A stretch of DNA of 64,000 nucleotides from Rossellomorea aquimaris. Its GTDB lineage: Bacteria; Bacillota; Bacilli; Bacillales; Bacillaceae_B. The notes below the pieces were generated by a model. That model searched no databases and was not told the origin of the DNA. It saw only the letters and a list, made by a program, of their open reading frames with translations. This document shows positions 51,032 through 59,952 of the stretch, one piece after another (position 1 is the first letter of the stretch; every line of letters begins with the position of its first letter). The DNA is taken from contig NZ_JAIVAR010000002.1 of NCBI RefSeq assembly GCF_020171925.1, positions 1-64,000 of the forward strand. The letters are read 5' to 3'. The position numbers and the translations under genes were made by a program.

Positions 51032-52380
51032 AATATGAAAATATAAAATCGGTATTATTGACGCTGCTAGTGGCCATGAGTATTTTTCTTACGTGGAATC
51101 TGTGGACGTATCAACCTGATTATGATGTCATCGAAAGCACCGAAGCATTTGAGGTAACGATCGGGGATGAACGAAAGAAGCTGGAGCTGATCAAGCCGTA
51201 CAAGGTTTTCTACAATCATGGAAATAAAATCTCCGGAAGCAATGACGGTGATGAAATCGATAAGATCCTGTACGAAATGAGCAGCTGGCGGTTATTCGAT
51301 ACGACCGACCTCGGCAATCAATATTCACGGAACGAGATCGAGGAGTTGGTCCACGGGAAGGACCGGATCGACCTCGTCTTCCCGGACAGCATCCCCCTCT
51401 CAACCTACGGTGGGATTGTAAAGTTCGATGAGAAGAATCTGCCGAAGGCTTCCTTTAACCGGATCATCATCGACATGGACTTGGACAAAGCGAATAACGG
51501 AACCGTCTATTTTGTCCTTTATGGTGAGGATGATAAGAAAGAGGTTGTGGAAAGCAAGATCGACCTTTCAAAGCTTCAATCCCTTGAAAGGAAGTTCGTC
51601 CAAAAGGCGATTTACAGTGATATTTACGAAGAATACTTTAAATACAAGGTGAACGACCGGAAGACGATCCTTCTCCCTGTCAAAGAAGGAGATTACTATA
51701 ATTACAAATACTCCACGGAACAATTGAACGAGGAAGATTTCGTGAAGGCGCTGTTCAAGGACCCAATCAATGTGAGCGGGAATACGAATGGAGCAGAGAA
51801 AGTGTACAGGGATTCATCAAGTTTGATGAAAATCAATGATGAATACAGCATCCTTTCATTCGTCAATCCGGGTGTCGATGTGGCACAAAGCATTTCCGAG
51901 AGTGAACTCATCGACAACAGTATCCAGTTCGTCAACGAACACGGCGGCTGGACCGATCAATTCAAATTCTTCTCGATGAGCAAGGAAGAAAGCCGCGTCA
52001 GCTTCAGGATGTTCCTCTATGATTTCCCGGTCTTCAGTGATAATTACGGAATGACCGAGATCTCTGAGACATGGGGACTCGATACGATCCATCAGTATCA
52101 ACGTCCGTTCTATCAATTGGGTGACGACTATTCGTCCATCTTCGAGCTTGTGCAAGTCCAGCTGCCGTCCGGATATACGGTCCAGCAGGCACTCGAGGAA
52201 AGTGATCTGAACCTTGGTGATGTAGAGGATATTGCCATCGGCTACAAGCTGACGAGGGATATGACACATGATGACATCCTCCTATATGATTTCAAGCCTT
52301 CATGGTATTATAAATACAGTGGTTCCTGGCTAAGGTTGCCTTTGGAGGAGTTTAGGGGGTTGGAAAATGGATTGGAGTAA
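51028..52380 (+). CDS. walH: WalK regulator WalH (YycH)
   Basis: 450 residues from the ATG at 51028 that overlaps the walK stop. A single N-terminal membrane segment (VLLTLLVAMSIFLTWNLW) anchors a large extracellular domain. With WalI it contacts the transmembrane part of WalK and adjusts its activity. It overlaps walI by 14 bases. Confidence 0.94.
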   Translation: MKYENIKSVLLTLLVAMSIFLTWNLWTYQPDYDVIESTEAFEVTIGDERKKLELIKPYKVFYNHGNKISGSNDGDEIDKILYEMSSWRLFDTTDLGNQYSRNEIEELVHGKDRIDLVFPDSIPLSTYGGIVKFDEKNLPKASFNRIIIDMDLDKANNGTVYFVLYGEDDKKEVVESKIDLSKLQSLERKFVQKAIYSDIYEEYFKYKVNDRKTILLPVKEGDYYNYKYSTEQLNEEDFVKALFKDPINVSGNTNGAEKVYRDSSSLMKINDEYSILSFVNPGVDVAQSISESELIDNSIQFVNEHGGWTDQFKFFSMSKEESRVSFRMFLYDFPVFSDNYGMTEISETWGLDTIHQYQRPFYQLGDDYSSIFELVQVQLPSGYTVQQALEESDLNLGDVEDIAIGYKLTRDMTHDDILLYDFKPSWYYKYSGSWLRLPLEEFRGLENGLE

Positions 52381-53170
52381 AACGAAAACGATCTTCATCG
52401 TCGTTTTCTTGATCTTGGACATCTTTCTGCTGTCCATCTTCATCAAGAAGATTTCCGAGCCTGAAATCCTGTCGGGTGCCGATAATCAGCAGTCCCTTGA
52501 ATCATTGAACATTTCCTATCCTTCTGAAGTGACCTCCTCTTCCAAATCAACGCTGATCGAATCGTACATCAGTGCAAAGACGAAGAAATTCACAAAAGAA
52601 GAAACAAAGGATATGAAAAAGCAGGAGATCAGCATTTTAACGGAAAATACATTGTATTCCACCCTGGAGAATCCTTATCCACTCGGGGAACAGCTTTCCG
52701 ATGAGCAATTGAAGGATGAGATGAAGGATTTCATCAAGGAATACGTCATGGACGGCGATCAATATACGTACCGTGAATACAACGGTGACGAGAAGACCAT
52801 CAGCTACAATCAGACGTATGATGGCAAAACACTGTTTCAAAATGCGAATGCAGAAATTGTTTTTGCCTTGAATAATGAGAACGAGATCGTCTCGTATAAA
52901 CAGACGATGATGGAAGATATAAAGAGTTTCGGGGAAGAAAGAAAGATCCTTTCACCACTGGATGCCTTGCAGATCCTTGCCGACAGCAACAAGATCGCGT
53001 CCGAAAGCAAGGTCACGTCATTTGAAGCCGGATATTCGACCGATGTCCTATCCGATTATCAGGTGGTGATGGCGCCGACCTGGCATTTCACGGTGAAAAA
53101 AGGCGAGAAGAAACAAGACTTATTCATCAACGCCATCGATGGGAACATCATCGAAGGGAAAAAATCATAG
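52367..53170 (+). CDS. walI: WalK regulator WalI (YycI)
   Basis: 267 residues, [22 protein letters not shown] forming the membrane anchor, then a YycI domain outside the membrane. It partners with WalH. The conserved N-terminal DWSKTK motif is typical. It lies 19 bp before walJ. Confidence 0.95.
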   Translation: MDWSKTKTIFIVVFLILDIFLLSIFIKKISEPEILSGADNQQSLESLNISYPSEVTSSSKSTLIESYISAKTKKFTKEETKDMKKQEISILTENTLYSTLENPYPLGEQLSDEQLKDEMKDFIKEYVMDGDQYTYREYNGDEKTISYNQTYDGKTLFQNANAEIVFALNNENEIVSYKQTMMEDIKSFGEERKILSPLDALQILADSNKIASESKVTSFEAGYSTDVLSDYQVVMAPTWHFTVKKGEKKQDLFINAIDGNIIEGKKS

Positions 53171-53189
53171 AACTACTGGAGTGAGAGGA

Positions 53190-53984
53190 ATGGCCATGCA
53201 TTTTAGTGTACTCGCGAGCGGAAGTACGGGGAATGCGATCTATGTTGAATCAGAAGGGCACTCCTTCCTTGTGGATGCCGGCTTGAGCGGCAAGGCGATG
53301 GAAGGATTGTTCAGTCAAATCGACCGGAAAATCGAAGACCTGTCAGGCATCCTCGTCACTCATGAGCATAGCGACCATATTAAAGGGCTTGGCGTCCTTG
53401 CAAGAAAGTACAAGCTCCCGGTCTATGCGAATGAGAAGACATGGAACGCAATGGACGGCTTGATCGGTAAAATCGAAACCGAACAGAAATTCACGTTCGA
53501 CATGGAAACGGCGAAGCATTTCGGCGGGTTGAGCATCGAATCATTCGGTGTCTCCCACGATGCAGCCGAACCGATGTTTTACGTGTTTCACCAAGGGGAC
53601 AGGAAGCTCGTCCTCGTGACGGATACGGGGTATGTGAGCGACCGGATGAAAGGCATCATTTCAAACGCCGATCAATATGTGTTCGAAAGCAATCACGACG
53701 TCGGAATGCTAAGGATGGGACGCTATCCGTGGAGCATCAAGCGCCGGATCCTGAGTGACGTTGGGCACGTATCCAACGAAGATGCCGCAATCGCCATGAG
53801 CGACGTAATCGGCGACAGGACCAAGGGCATCTACCTTGCCCATCTGAGCCTGGATAACAACATGAAAGACCTGGCGCGCATGAGTGTAGCACAAACGCTT
53901 GAGTCAAAAGGAGTCAGCGTCGGTGAACAAGTCGATCTGTTCGATACAGATCCAAAGGTCCCGACCCCATTGGTCGCCATTTGA
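53190..53984 (+). CDS. walJ: Metallo-beta-lactamase fold exonuclease WalJ (YycJ)
   Basis: 264 residues from the ATG at 53190 (the B. subtilis length); the frame is open upstream without a good site. Metal ligands are in the motif HEHSDH ([13 protein letters not shown]), with further His and Asp in VSHDAAEP and [10 protein letters not shown]. It acts as a 5'-3' exonuclease in DNA mismatch repair in Bacillus and is implicated in coordinating division with replication in streptococci. It closes the walRKHIJ operon. Confidence 0.94.
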   Translation: MAMHFSVLASGSTGNAIYVESEGHSFLVDAGLSGKAMEGLFSQIDRKIEDLSGILVTHEHSDHIKGLGVLARKYKLPVYANEKTWNAMDGLIGKIETEQKFTFDMETAKHFGGLSIESFGVSHDAAEPMFYVFHQGDRKLVLVTDTGYVSDRMKGIISNADQYVFESNHDVGMLRMGRYPWSIKRRILSDVGHVSNEDAAIAMSDVIGDRTKGIYLAHLSLDNNMKDLARMSVAQTLESKGVSVGEQVDLFDTDPKVPTPLVAI

Positions 53985-54023
53985 CCCATTCTTATGTTTA
54001 GACGGGTCCCATTTGAGGAATGA

Positions 54024-54056
54024 GAAAGGTGAAGGCTGTGATGGCTTTCACCTTTT
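54024..54056 (+). terminator. Terminator of the wal operon
   Basis: AAAGGTGAAgGC / GGCTTTCACCTTTT pairs, with a short T tail, 40 nt past the walJ stop. Confidence 0.75.
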
Positions 54057-54156
54057 GTGTATGTAATTAGAGAAGCTCTTGGGAAAAAATATGTCGATTC
54101 CTACATCACTTATTTAGGATTGTGAAGGCTTTAAACATACTATTTAGTTCGTTCCA

Positions 54157-54408
54157 GCTGTTGATTGGAGTGTAAGACGAAGACTCCTGCGGGAAGAGTA
54201 GCTAATGTGAGACGTGTCTAGCTTCGGCGGCTAACCCCTCGAGGTCATAAGCTCAATGGTCCAAGAAGGCATAGAATGCCTTCCCGGCCCATTCATCTTA
54301 TGCTTGTCGGGGCTGAGCGAGCCACCTCCGCTTTTTTTCGAACCCGCAGGAACGAGGAGACTCACGGGCTACCCGCGGAAAGCGAAGTCTTGCACGGAAA
54401 TCAACAGC
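54157..54408. repeat. Hairpin repeat split by a second, nested repeat
   Basis: The outer ends GCTGTTGATTGGAGTGTAAGAC and GTCTTGCACGGAAATCAACAGC are those of the 130-bp family. Between about 54215 and 54342 lies an unrelated block, GTCTAGCTTCGGCGGCTAACC through GGGGCTGAGCGAGCC and CTTTTTTTCG, with its own inner arms (GGTCATAAGCTCAATGG / CCATTCATCTTATGC). After it the host resumes with CCCGCAGGAACGAGGAG. The nested block resembles another widespread Bacillaceae repeat ending in a T-run. Confidence 0.85.
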
Positions 54409-54560
54409 GGAGTTTGAACAACTTTTCAACTATTTGAAAATTAAACCAACCTTCCCATAATTCTTAGCTGTTTTTCATCATTTTTTAATTTAGCCTGACT
54501 ATAATCGGGCTTGTAAAGATAAAATAACAAAAGGCATATTCTATGAAAGGAAGATGGTAA

Positions 54561-55799
54561 ATGGGATATTATGATGATCAGGATTATAATAGAGAAGGCA
54601 GGGTCAAGCAAAAGGGCAACCGGGGCGGCATGTTCCTGGCAGGATTGCTCGGTGTGGTTCTTGGGGCGATTTTGATCCTTGTGGCGCTTCCTCAACTACA
54701 TAATCTTGATGTGCTGCCGTATTCGATCCAGCCCGATCAAGACTTGAAGGCAACGGATGAAGAGTACCATAATGGTACGACAAAGAATGTTTCCGTCAAC
54801 GTGACGACAGACGTGACGAAGGCGGTTGAGAAATCGAGTGATTCCGTCGTTGGAATCTCGAATATTCGCTCGCAAAGCTTCTGGGGTCAAAGTGGAACGC
54901 AGGATCAACAGGCTGGGACAGGCTCCGGGGTCATCTATAAGAAAGCCGGCGATAAAGCGTATATCGTGACGAACAACCACGTCATCGAGGGAGCGGATCA
55001 ACTTGAGGTGACGCTCGCAGACGGATCGAAGCTCCCTGCAACGCTCCGCGGTACCGATGTCTGGACGGATCTAGCCGTTGTTGAAATCGATGGAAGCAAG
55101 ATTGATAAAGAGGATGTTGTGGAAATCGGTAACTCTGATGAACTCAAGGCCGGGGAACCGGTCATTGCAATCGGGAACCCGCTAGGTCTTCAGTTCTCAG
55201 GTTCTGTCACACAAGGTGTTGTCTCAGGTACGGAACGGACGATCCCGGTCGACATCAATCAGGACGGAATGGAAGACTGGAATGCAGAGGTACTGCAGAC
55301 GGATGCAGCCATCAACCCTGGTAACAGCGGTGGCGCCTTGATCAATATTTCTGGTCAGCTTGTCGGGATCAACTCGATGAAAATCGCTCAGGAAGCGGTC
55401 GAGGGAATTGGACTCGCCATCCCGATCAACTACGCGAAGCCGATCGTCGAAGATCTTGAGAAGTATGGTGAAGTGAAACGTCCGGCAATGGGTGTCATGC
55501 TTGAAGACGTGAACAAGATCTCAGCTTACCACCAGCAGGAAACATTAAAGCTTCCGAAAGACGTCAACTACGGTGTCATGATCAGACAGGTTGTTCCTAA
55601 TTCGCCAGCTGCTCAAGCGGGGCTGAAGGAAATGGACGTCATCGTCGCATTGGACGGTGAAAAGGTCGAGAATCTGATCGAACTGCGTAAACACCTTTAC
55701 AATCAAAAAGACGTCAACGATCAAATGAAGGTCACATACTACCGAAATGGTGAAAAGAAAGAGCTGACAATGAAGCTTACGGATGAATCCCGCATGTAA
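54561..55799 (+). CDS. htrC: HtrC-type serine protease with PDZ domain
   Basis: 412 residues. One N-terminal membrane segment (MFLAGLLGVVLGAILILVALP) anchors a trypsin-like domain with H140 (TNNHVIEG), D170 (TDLAVVEI) and S256 (GNSGGAL), then a C-terminal PDZ domain. It degrades or processes misfolded envelope proteins. In B. subtilis htrC (yycK) follows the wal operon, as here. GGAAGATGG precedes the ATG. The downstream gap has a terminator and DnaA boxes. Confidence 0.95.
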   Translation: MGYYDDQDYNREGRVKQKGNRGGMFLAGLLGVVLGAILILVALPQLHNLDVLPYSIQPDQDLKATDEEYHNGTTKNVSVNVTTDVTKAVEKSSDSVVGISNIRSQSFWGQSGTQDQQAGTGSGVIYKKAGDKAYIVTNNHVIEGADQLEVTLADGSKLPATLRGTDVWTDLAVVEIDGSKIDKEDVVEIGNSDELKAGEPVIAIGNPLGLQFSGSVTQGVVSGTERTIPVDINQDGMEDWNAEVLQTDAAINPGNSGGALINISGQLVGINSMKIAQEAVEGIGLAIPINYAKPIVEDLEKYGEVKRPAMGVMLEDVNKISAYHQQETLKLPKDVNYGVMIRQVVPNSPAAQAGLKEMDVIVALDGEKVENLIELRKHLYNQKDVNDQMKVTYYRNGEKKELTMKLTDESRM

Positions 55800-55812
55800 T
55801 TGTGGATAAGTT

Positions 55813-55851
55813 AAAAAGCAGGAAGGGGAAACAACCTTTCCTGCTTTTTCT
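55813..55851 (+). terminator. Terminator after htrC
   Basis: AAAAAGCAGGAAGG / CCTTTCCTGCTTTTT forms a strong stem. Confidence 0.88.
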
Positions 55852-55921
55852 TTACGTGATATGATTACCTGTGGATAAATAATCGACGATGAAGAATGCT
55901 AAAAATAAGGAGGTCATACGA

Positions 55922-56080
55922 ATGATTTATTGCTGTTTAGATCACGTGGAGCTTGCCATGGACATCATTGTAGACGAGCACGAAGTCGCCCCTGATTTAA
56001 AAGAATTATCAAAAGAAGAACAGTTATCCACAACCTGTGAATATTGTGGGAATAACGCAATATATATTGTGGCGAACTAA
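55922..56080 (+). CDS. CxxH/CxxC small metal-binding protein
   Basis: 52 residues beginning MIYCCLDHVELAMD and ending TTCEYCGNNAIYIVAN. The CxxH and CxxC pairs look like a zinc site. Small proteins of this type sit between htrC and rlmH in many Bacilli; function unknown. AAGGAGGTC lies upstream of the ATG at 55922. A perfect DnaA box falls inside the coding sequence. Confidence 0.85.
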   Translation: MIYCCLDHVELAMDIIVDEHEVAPDLKELSKEEQLSTTCEYCGNNAIYIVAN

Positions 56081-56174
56081 TATTCTCATACAGTATGTGG
56101 ATTGATAATGTGGATATGTGGATAAGTTCTGTGGATAATGTGTTTGTAAAATGTTTGTAAAGTGAGGATGAAGT

Positions 56175-56654
56175 GTGAATATCACAATTGTAACGGTTGG
56201 TAAATTGAAAGAAAAGTACTTAAAGCAAGGAATCGGCGAATACGTCAAGCGCCTCGGAGCCTATGCGAAGATCGATATCGTCGAACTTGCAGACGAAAAA
56301 GCACCCGAAGTATTGAGCGATTCGGAAATGGAGCAGGTCAAAAACAAGGAGGGCGAACGGATCCTCTCCAAGATCTCACCAGACCACCATGTCATCGCCC
56401 TCGCCATAAACGGAAAAATGCGTTCATCCGAGGAACTAGCCGACAACCTGGACAAGCTGGCCACCTACGGGAAAAGCAAGGTCGCCTTCGTCATCGGAGG
56501 ATCACTCGGGTTAAGTGATGAGGTAATGAAGCGGGCAAATGAGACATTGTCTTTCTCAAAAATGACGTTTCCTCATCAGTTAATGCGGTTGATTCTGGTG
56601 GAGCAGGTTTATCGGGCGTTTCGGATTAATCGTGGGGAACCGTATCATAAGTGA
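56175..56654 (+). CDS. rlmH: 23S rRNA pseudouridine1915-N3-methyltransferase RlmH
   Basis: 159 residues from a GTG start, [20 protein letters not shown]. It is a SPOUT-fold SAM methyltransferase with the trefoil knot [13 protein letters not shown] and [13 protein letters not shown]; the C-terminus is EPYHK. It methylates Psi1915 of 23S rRNA in the 70S ribosome. In staphylococci this gene (orfX) carries the SCCmec attachment site in its last codons; here those codons read CCGTATCATAAGTGA, a close match. Foreign DNA begins soon after. Confidence 0.96.
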   Translation: MNITIVTVGKLKEKYLKQGIGEYVKRLGAYAKIDIVELADEKAPEVLSDSEMEQVKNKEGERILSKISPDHHVIALAINGKMRSSEELADNLDKLATYGKSKVAFVIGGSLGLSDEVMKRANETLSFSKMTFPHQLMRLILVEQVYRAFRINRGEPYHK

Positions 56655-56695
56655 GTAAGGTTTAAATTAAATAAAAAGCCAGGTGAGTAGACTAT

Positions 56696-57310
56696 GAGAC
56701 AGTAATAAAACACCTTCTTAGGCTGCCATGACACCAAACTCTCTTGGTGTGTGGTAGCCTAATTTTGCTTAGATACGCTCTTCGTTAAAATACCTCATAA
56801 AATGTTCTTCCCGTTCTCTTACTTCCTCTGACTTTAGGTTCGAATGATAAGACTCAATGACTGTGGTGTCCCAATAGTTACCTCTGCGTGACATACTACT
56901 GACTAAATGGTTCTCTTTGATCTGATTTTGATATTCATAAGAAGCATAGGCACTGCCTTGATCCGAGTGGATGATCACTCCTTTAGGGTTTCTTCGTTTT
57001 TCGAGCGCTTCACTCAAGGTATTAATTACTAAAGGGATTTGTTGGTGAGTATAAAGTTTGTAAGCAACGATTTCATTATTAAATAAATCCAGGATCGTTG
57101 ATAAATACAAGATGTCTGGACCATATTGGATGTAAGTAATATCCGTCACCCATTTTTGGTTGGGTTGGCTAGCAGTAAAATCTCTCTTTAATAAGTTTGG
57201 CGCGACATTGACAGATTTCCCTTGAGATTTTCTTTTTTGCCTTACGCTACATTGAAGGTGATGTTTCTGCATAAATCTCTGAACAGCATTACGATTTAAA
57301 GAAATATATA
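56696..57310 (-). pseudogene. IS3-family transposase remnant (OrfB, broken)
   Basis: The DDE integrase region is present on the minus strand: DITYI (first Asp), IHSDQGSAYAS (second Asp) and ESYHSNLK (Glu). The gene is truncated at its N-terminus at about 57310, and a TAA at 56769-56771 replaces what should be a CAA (Gln) codon, after which the frame continues AKLGYHTPREFGVMAA to a stop at 56718. The left end TGAGACAGTAATAAAACACC looks like an IS terminal repeat. It marks a junction with the AT-rich region beyond. Confidence 0.88.
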
Positions 57311-57706
57311 CTTACATCCATTTGTATAGCGAATCTTACTGGTTTGTTATAAGTCGCACAATAAGCAACAATTATAACTTGTTAAAATTGGTATAATTAC
57401 CATTTTTTTATTCCACTAAAAGAATTAAGTTTATTGCAAGAACCTAGATAGAGCTTTTTTAAAAAAAGATGAGGATAGTAAAGAAAGAAACCGTACTGTT
57501 TAATTTTTACATAGTACTTTTTTATTGGTTAAAAAGAAAAGTTTTACAAGTTAATGAAATTTTATGATAAAATAGGATGGGATTTGATATGTTTCTTATG
57601 TTTGAATAGTCTTAAAGAATTAATATTTAGATAGTTATACATATGTTTTTATTGTTAGTCGAAAAAGAACCTAGTTTGGTTAAAAGTCACATGGTAGGTG
57701 TGTGTA
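57311..57706. other. AT-rich gap upstream of the type VII secretion operon
   Basis: No gene visible. A weak promoter candidate is TTTACA (57543) with TATGAT (57563) or TAAAAT (57568), but neither spacing is ideal. Base composition drops sharply from that of rlmH. An operon promoter must lie here or in the IS remnant. Confidence 0.4.
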
Positions 57707-58615
57707 ATGGGAGTATTAACAGAATACGGAACGATACGTGAAATAACAAGTGGTTCAACAACCAATATTGCTTATATTTTAAATGATAATAATGATTTTT
57801 CACTAACAGAATATAAGGTATTACAGAGCCAGAACAATACAGAATTCATAAAGTGCATGCAGATGTATTACAACGGGAAAATTGAACTATATTACTTAAC
57901 TTCTGGACATAGAACGTTTACTTCAATGCTTCCTTCGCTTGATGAAAATGGTTTTGTAATCGTTGTAGCCAATTTGTTGAATGCTATTATTGGAGTAAAG
58001 AGTAATGGATTCTTATCTTACCAAAAAATAGATACTTCTTTCGATAAAATATTTATTAACCCAAGCAATCTTTCGGTAGGCCTTATATATGTACCAACAA
58101 ATATAATTGTCCTCAAGGATTTTTCGTCATTTGAGACAGAATTAAGAATGAACCTTGTTAAACTTATTAATAACCTGCCTTTATTGGGTACTCAGAAGAT
58201 TAAGGAGTTTTATGCAGAATTATCAAACGGCACACTTTCACTTGAAGAGTTGTCAAGCAAAATTATGGCCATCGCACCAAACCCCAATAATGCAGATTAC
58301 AAAATACAGAAATCGGTAATGGTACTTGAGTCGTTAAGTAGCCCTGTATCACCTGAACTGATAGTGAATAAAGAAAAATATTTAATTGGAAAAAGTGATA
58401 CAGAGGTTGATGGGTTTATTTCGTATAATAATGCAATTAGTAGAATCCATTGTAAGATAATACGAACCAGTGAAAGTTATTTTCTTGAAGATTTAGAAAG
58501 CACAAACGGTACATATTTAGATAACATACGTCTTCAACCATACAAGCCAGTCTCATTAAAAAATGGTGATGTTATTCGATTAGCGAACAGTGACTTTAAG
58601 GTTCGTATTAAGTAG
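57707..58615 (+). CDS. FHA-domain protein of the type VII secretion operon
   Basis: 302 residues from the ATG at 57707, after AGGTG. The N-terminal two thirds resembles DUF6382 (NTEFIKCMQMYYNGKIELYYL and SNLSVGLIYVPTN). The C-terminal FHA domain (about 215-300) keeps the phosphothreonine-binding residues: IGKS, SRIHC and ESTNGTYLDN. FHA domains read phosphothreonine, but no Ser/Thr kinase is visible in this window. It is the first gene of a four-gene operon and probably acts as an adaptor for EssC or the ATPase. Base composition is markedly AT-rich. Confidence 0.85.
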   Translation: MGVLTEYGTIREITSGSTTNIAYILNDNNDFSLTEYKVLQSQNNTEFIKCMQMYYNGKIELYYLTSGHRTFTSMLPSLDENGFVIVVANLLNAIIGVKSNGFLSYQKIDTSFDKIFINPSNLSVGLIYVPTNIIVLKDFSSFETELRMNLVKLINNLPLLGTQKIKEFYAELSNGTLSLEELSSKIMAIAPNPNNADYKIQKSVMVLESLSSPVSPELIVNKEKYLIGKSDTEVDGFISYNNAISRIHCKIIRTSESYFLEDLESTNGTYLDNIRLQPYKPVSLKNGDVIRLANSDFKVRIK

Positions 58616-58628
58616 GGGGTTGAGACAA

Positions 58629-59678
58629 GTGTATAAACCGAAAATAATAATCGCAGATACAGATGAAAAATATATTACTTCTCTACAACTCAAATTCGTA
58701 GAAGAGTATTTTGATAAAGTTAATCTAGAAATTGTTACAGACGAAGGATATTTTGAAGATTTATTTTCTAAACCCCAAAATGTAGATATTCTTGTTGTGA
58801 GCGAGGGTTTATATAGCACTGCGCTTCAACGTCATAATATTAAACATACTTTCATTATGACGGAACAATACGAGAAGGAACAAACGTCAGATATAGCTAT
58901 TGTTCGTATCTTTAAATATACAAGTTTAAAAGTCATATTTAATGAAATAGTTGGTAATAGCTCTAGAGTTTTACAAACTTCTGATGAACAAAAAGACTGC
59001 AAAATTATACTTGTGTACTCTGCTTCTGGGGGTGTTGGCAAGACGACGCTCTCATTGGGTATGAGCCACGGCTTAACTAAAAGCTATAAGCGGGTATTGT
59101 ATATAAACGCAGGAAGATTGCAATATTTTCAAAGAGTTCTTAAAAATCAAAGCGCAATTACATCTTCTGAAGTATATTTAAAACTTGCCACAGCCGATGA
59201 TCATATTTACCCAGAAATAGAACATGTTATTATGCGAGAAGACTTTCATTATCTCCCTCCGTTCAAAGCTTCATTGATGTCGTTAGGACTACCATATTCA
59301 ATTTATGAAACCATTGCTCAGTCAGCAAAGGCATCTAAAGAGTATGATTATATAATCATAGATGCTGACCCTACATTTGATGAGTACAAGGCAAATTTAA
59401 TAGGTATCGCAGATAAAGTAGTGATTGTTACCAAGCAGAACAGGTCGTCCGTCCATGCAACTAATATTTTGGTTGATAATATTGACGGAGTGGATTCGGA
59501 AAAATACACATTTGTCTGCAATGATTTTGATAGAGAGAAAGAAAATGCATTAATCTCCCCTGATATCAGATTCACTGTAAATGATTATATTAGTCATTTT
59601 GAGTATTATGACCAAATGAGATGTGAAGAATTCTCGAAGGATAGTGGAGTGCAAAGGTTGTCATTTTTAGTAGTATGA
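58629..59678 (+). CDS. CpaE/TadZ-like ATPase with receiver-like N-terminus
   Basis: 349 residues from GTG 58629, after AGGGGG. The N-terminal ~115 residues fold like a response receiver (KIIIADTDEKYITSLQ) but have Ser where the phospho-Asp should be (DILVVSEGL). The C-terminal ParA/MinD-type ATPase has SGGVGKTTL, which keeps the P-loop but lacks the signature Lys before it, and DYIIIDADPTFDE (Walker B). This architecture is that of CpaE/TadZ, the polar organiser of Tad pili. Here it is in a type VII operon, 13 bp after the FHA gene and 10 bp before esaB. Confidence 0.82.
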   Translation: MYKPKIIIADTDEKYITSLQLKFVEEYFDKVNLEIVTDEGYFEDLFSKPQNVDILVVSEGLYSTALQRHNIKHTFIMTEQYEKEQTSDIAIVRIFKYTSLKVIFNEIVGNSSRVLQTSDEQKDCKIILVYSASGGVGKTTLSLGMSHGLTKSYKRVLYINAGRLQYFQRVLKNQSAITSSEVYLKLATADDHIYPEIEHVIMREDFHYLPPFKASLMSLGLPYSIYETIAQSAKASKEYDYIIIDADPTFDEYKANLIGIADKVVIVTKQNRSSVHATNILVDNIDGVDSEKYTFVCNDFDREKENALISPDIRFTVNDYISHFEYYDQMRCEEFSKDSGVQRLSFLVV

Positions 59679-59688
59679 GGAGATAAGT

Positions 59689-59943
59689 ATGGCTGATGAT
59701 AAAGCGATTGTAATCCTAAAGATTCACAAAAAAAAATTTACAACAGACTTAGAAATACCGTTGAATATATCTGCGAATGAGCTAGTGATAGCCCTTAATG
59801 CAGCATATGATTTAAATATTGATGTTTCAAATGTAAAAGATTGTTATTTAAAATCCGAAAATCCAATAGCCTTGCTTAAAGGGAATAAACTACTGTCAGA
59901 ATTTGGCGTTATAAATGGGACTGTAATTAACTTTACACAATAG
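59689..59943 (+). CDS. esaB: EsaB/YukD ubiquitin-like protein
   Basis: 84 residues with the beta-grasp pattern of YukD/EsaB (AIVILKIHKKKFTTDLEIPLN, LLKGNKLLSEFGVINGTVINF). It is the small cytosolic component of type VIIb systems. The C-terminus has no diglycine, so it is not a conjugated modifier. GAGG-like AGGAGATAAGT lies before the ATG, and EssC starts 9 bp after it. Confidence 0.88.
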   Translation: MADDKAIVILKIHKKKFTTDLEIPLNISANELVIALNAAYDLNIDVSNVKDCYLKSENPIALLKGNKLLSEFGVINGTVINFTQ

Positions 59944-59952
59944 GAGAAGTGT

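Larger units (their letters stand above)
55801..56138. other. DnaA-box cluster between htrC and rlmH
   Basis: Perfect TGTGGATAA boxes lie at 55801, 55870, 56117 and 56130, a perfect TTATCCACA at 56024, and near-matches at 56096 and 56109. This matches the position of a reported DnaA-binding cluster of B. subtilis (yydA-yycS), where such sites titrate DnaA. The cluster overlaps the small CxxH/CxxC gene. Confidence 0.8.

Noticed and set aside
59689-59943. EsaB as a ubiquitin-like conjugated modifier
   Set aside because: There is no C-terminal diglycine and no E1/E2-like gene nearby; it fits plain YukD/EsaB.
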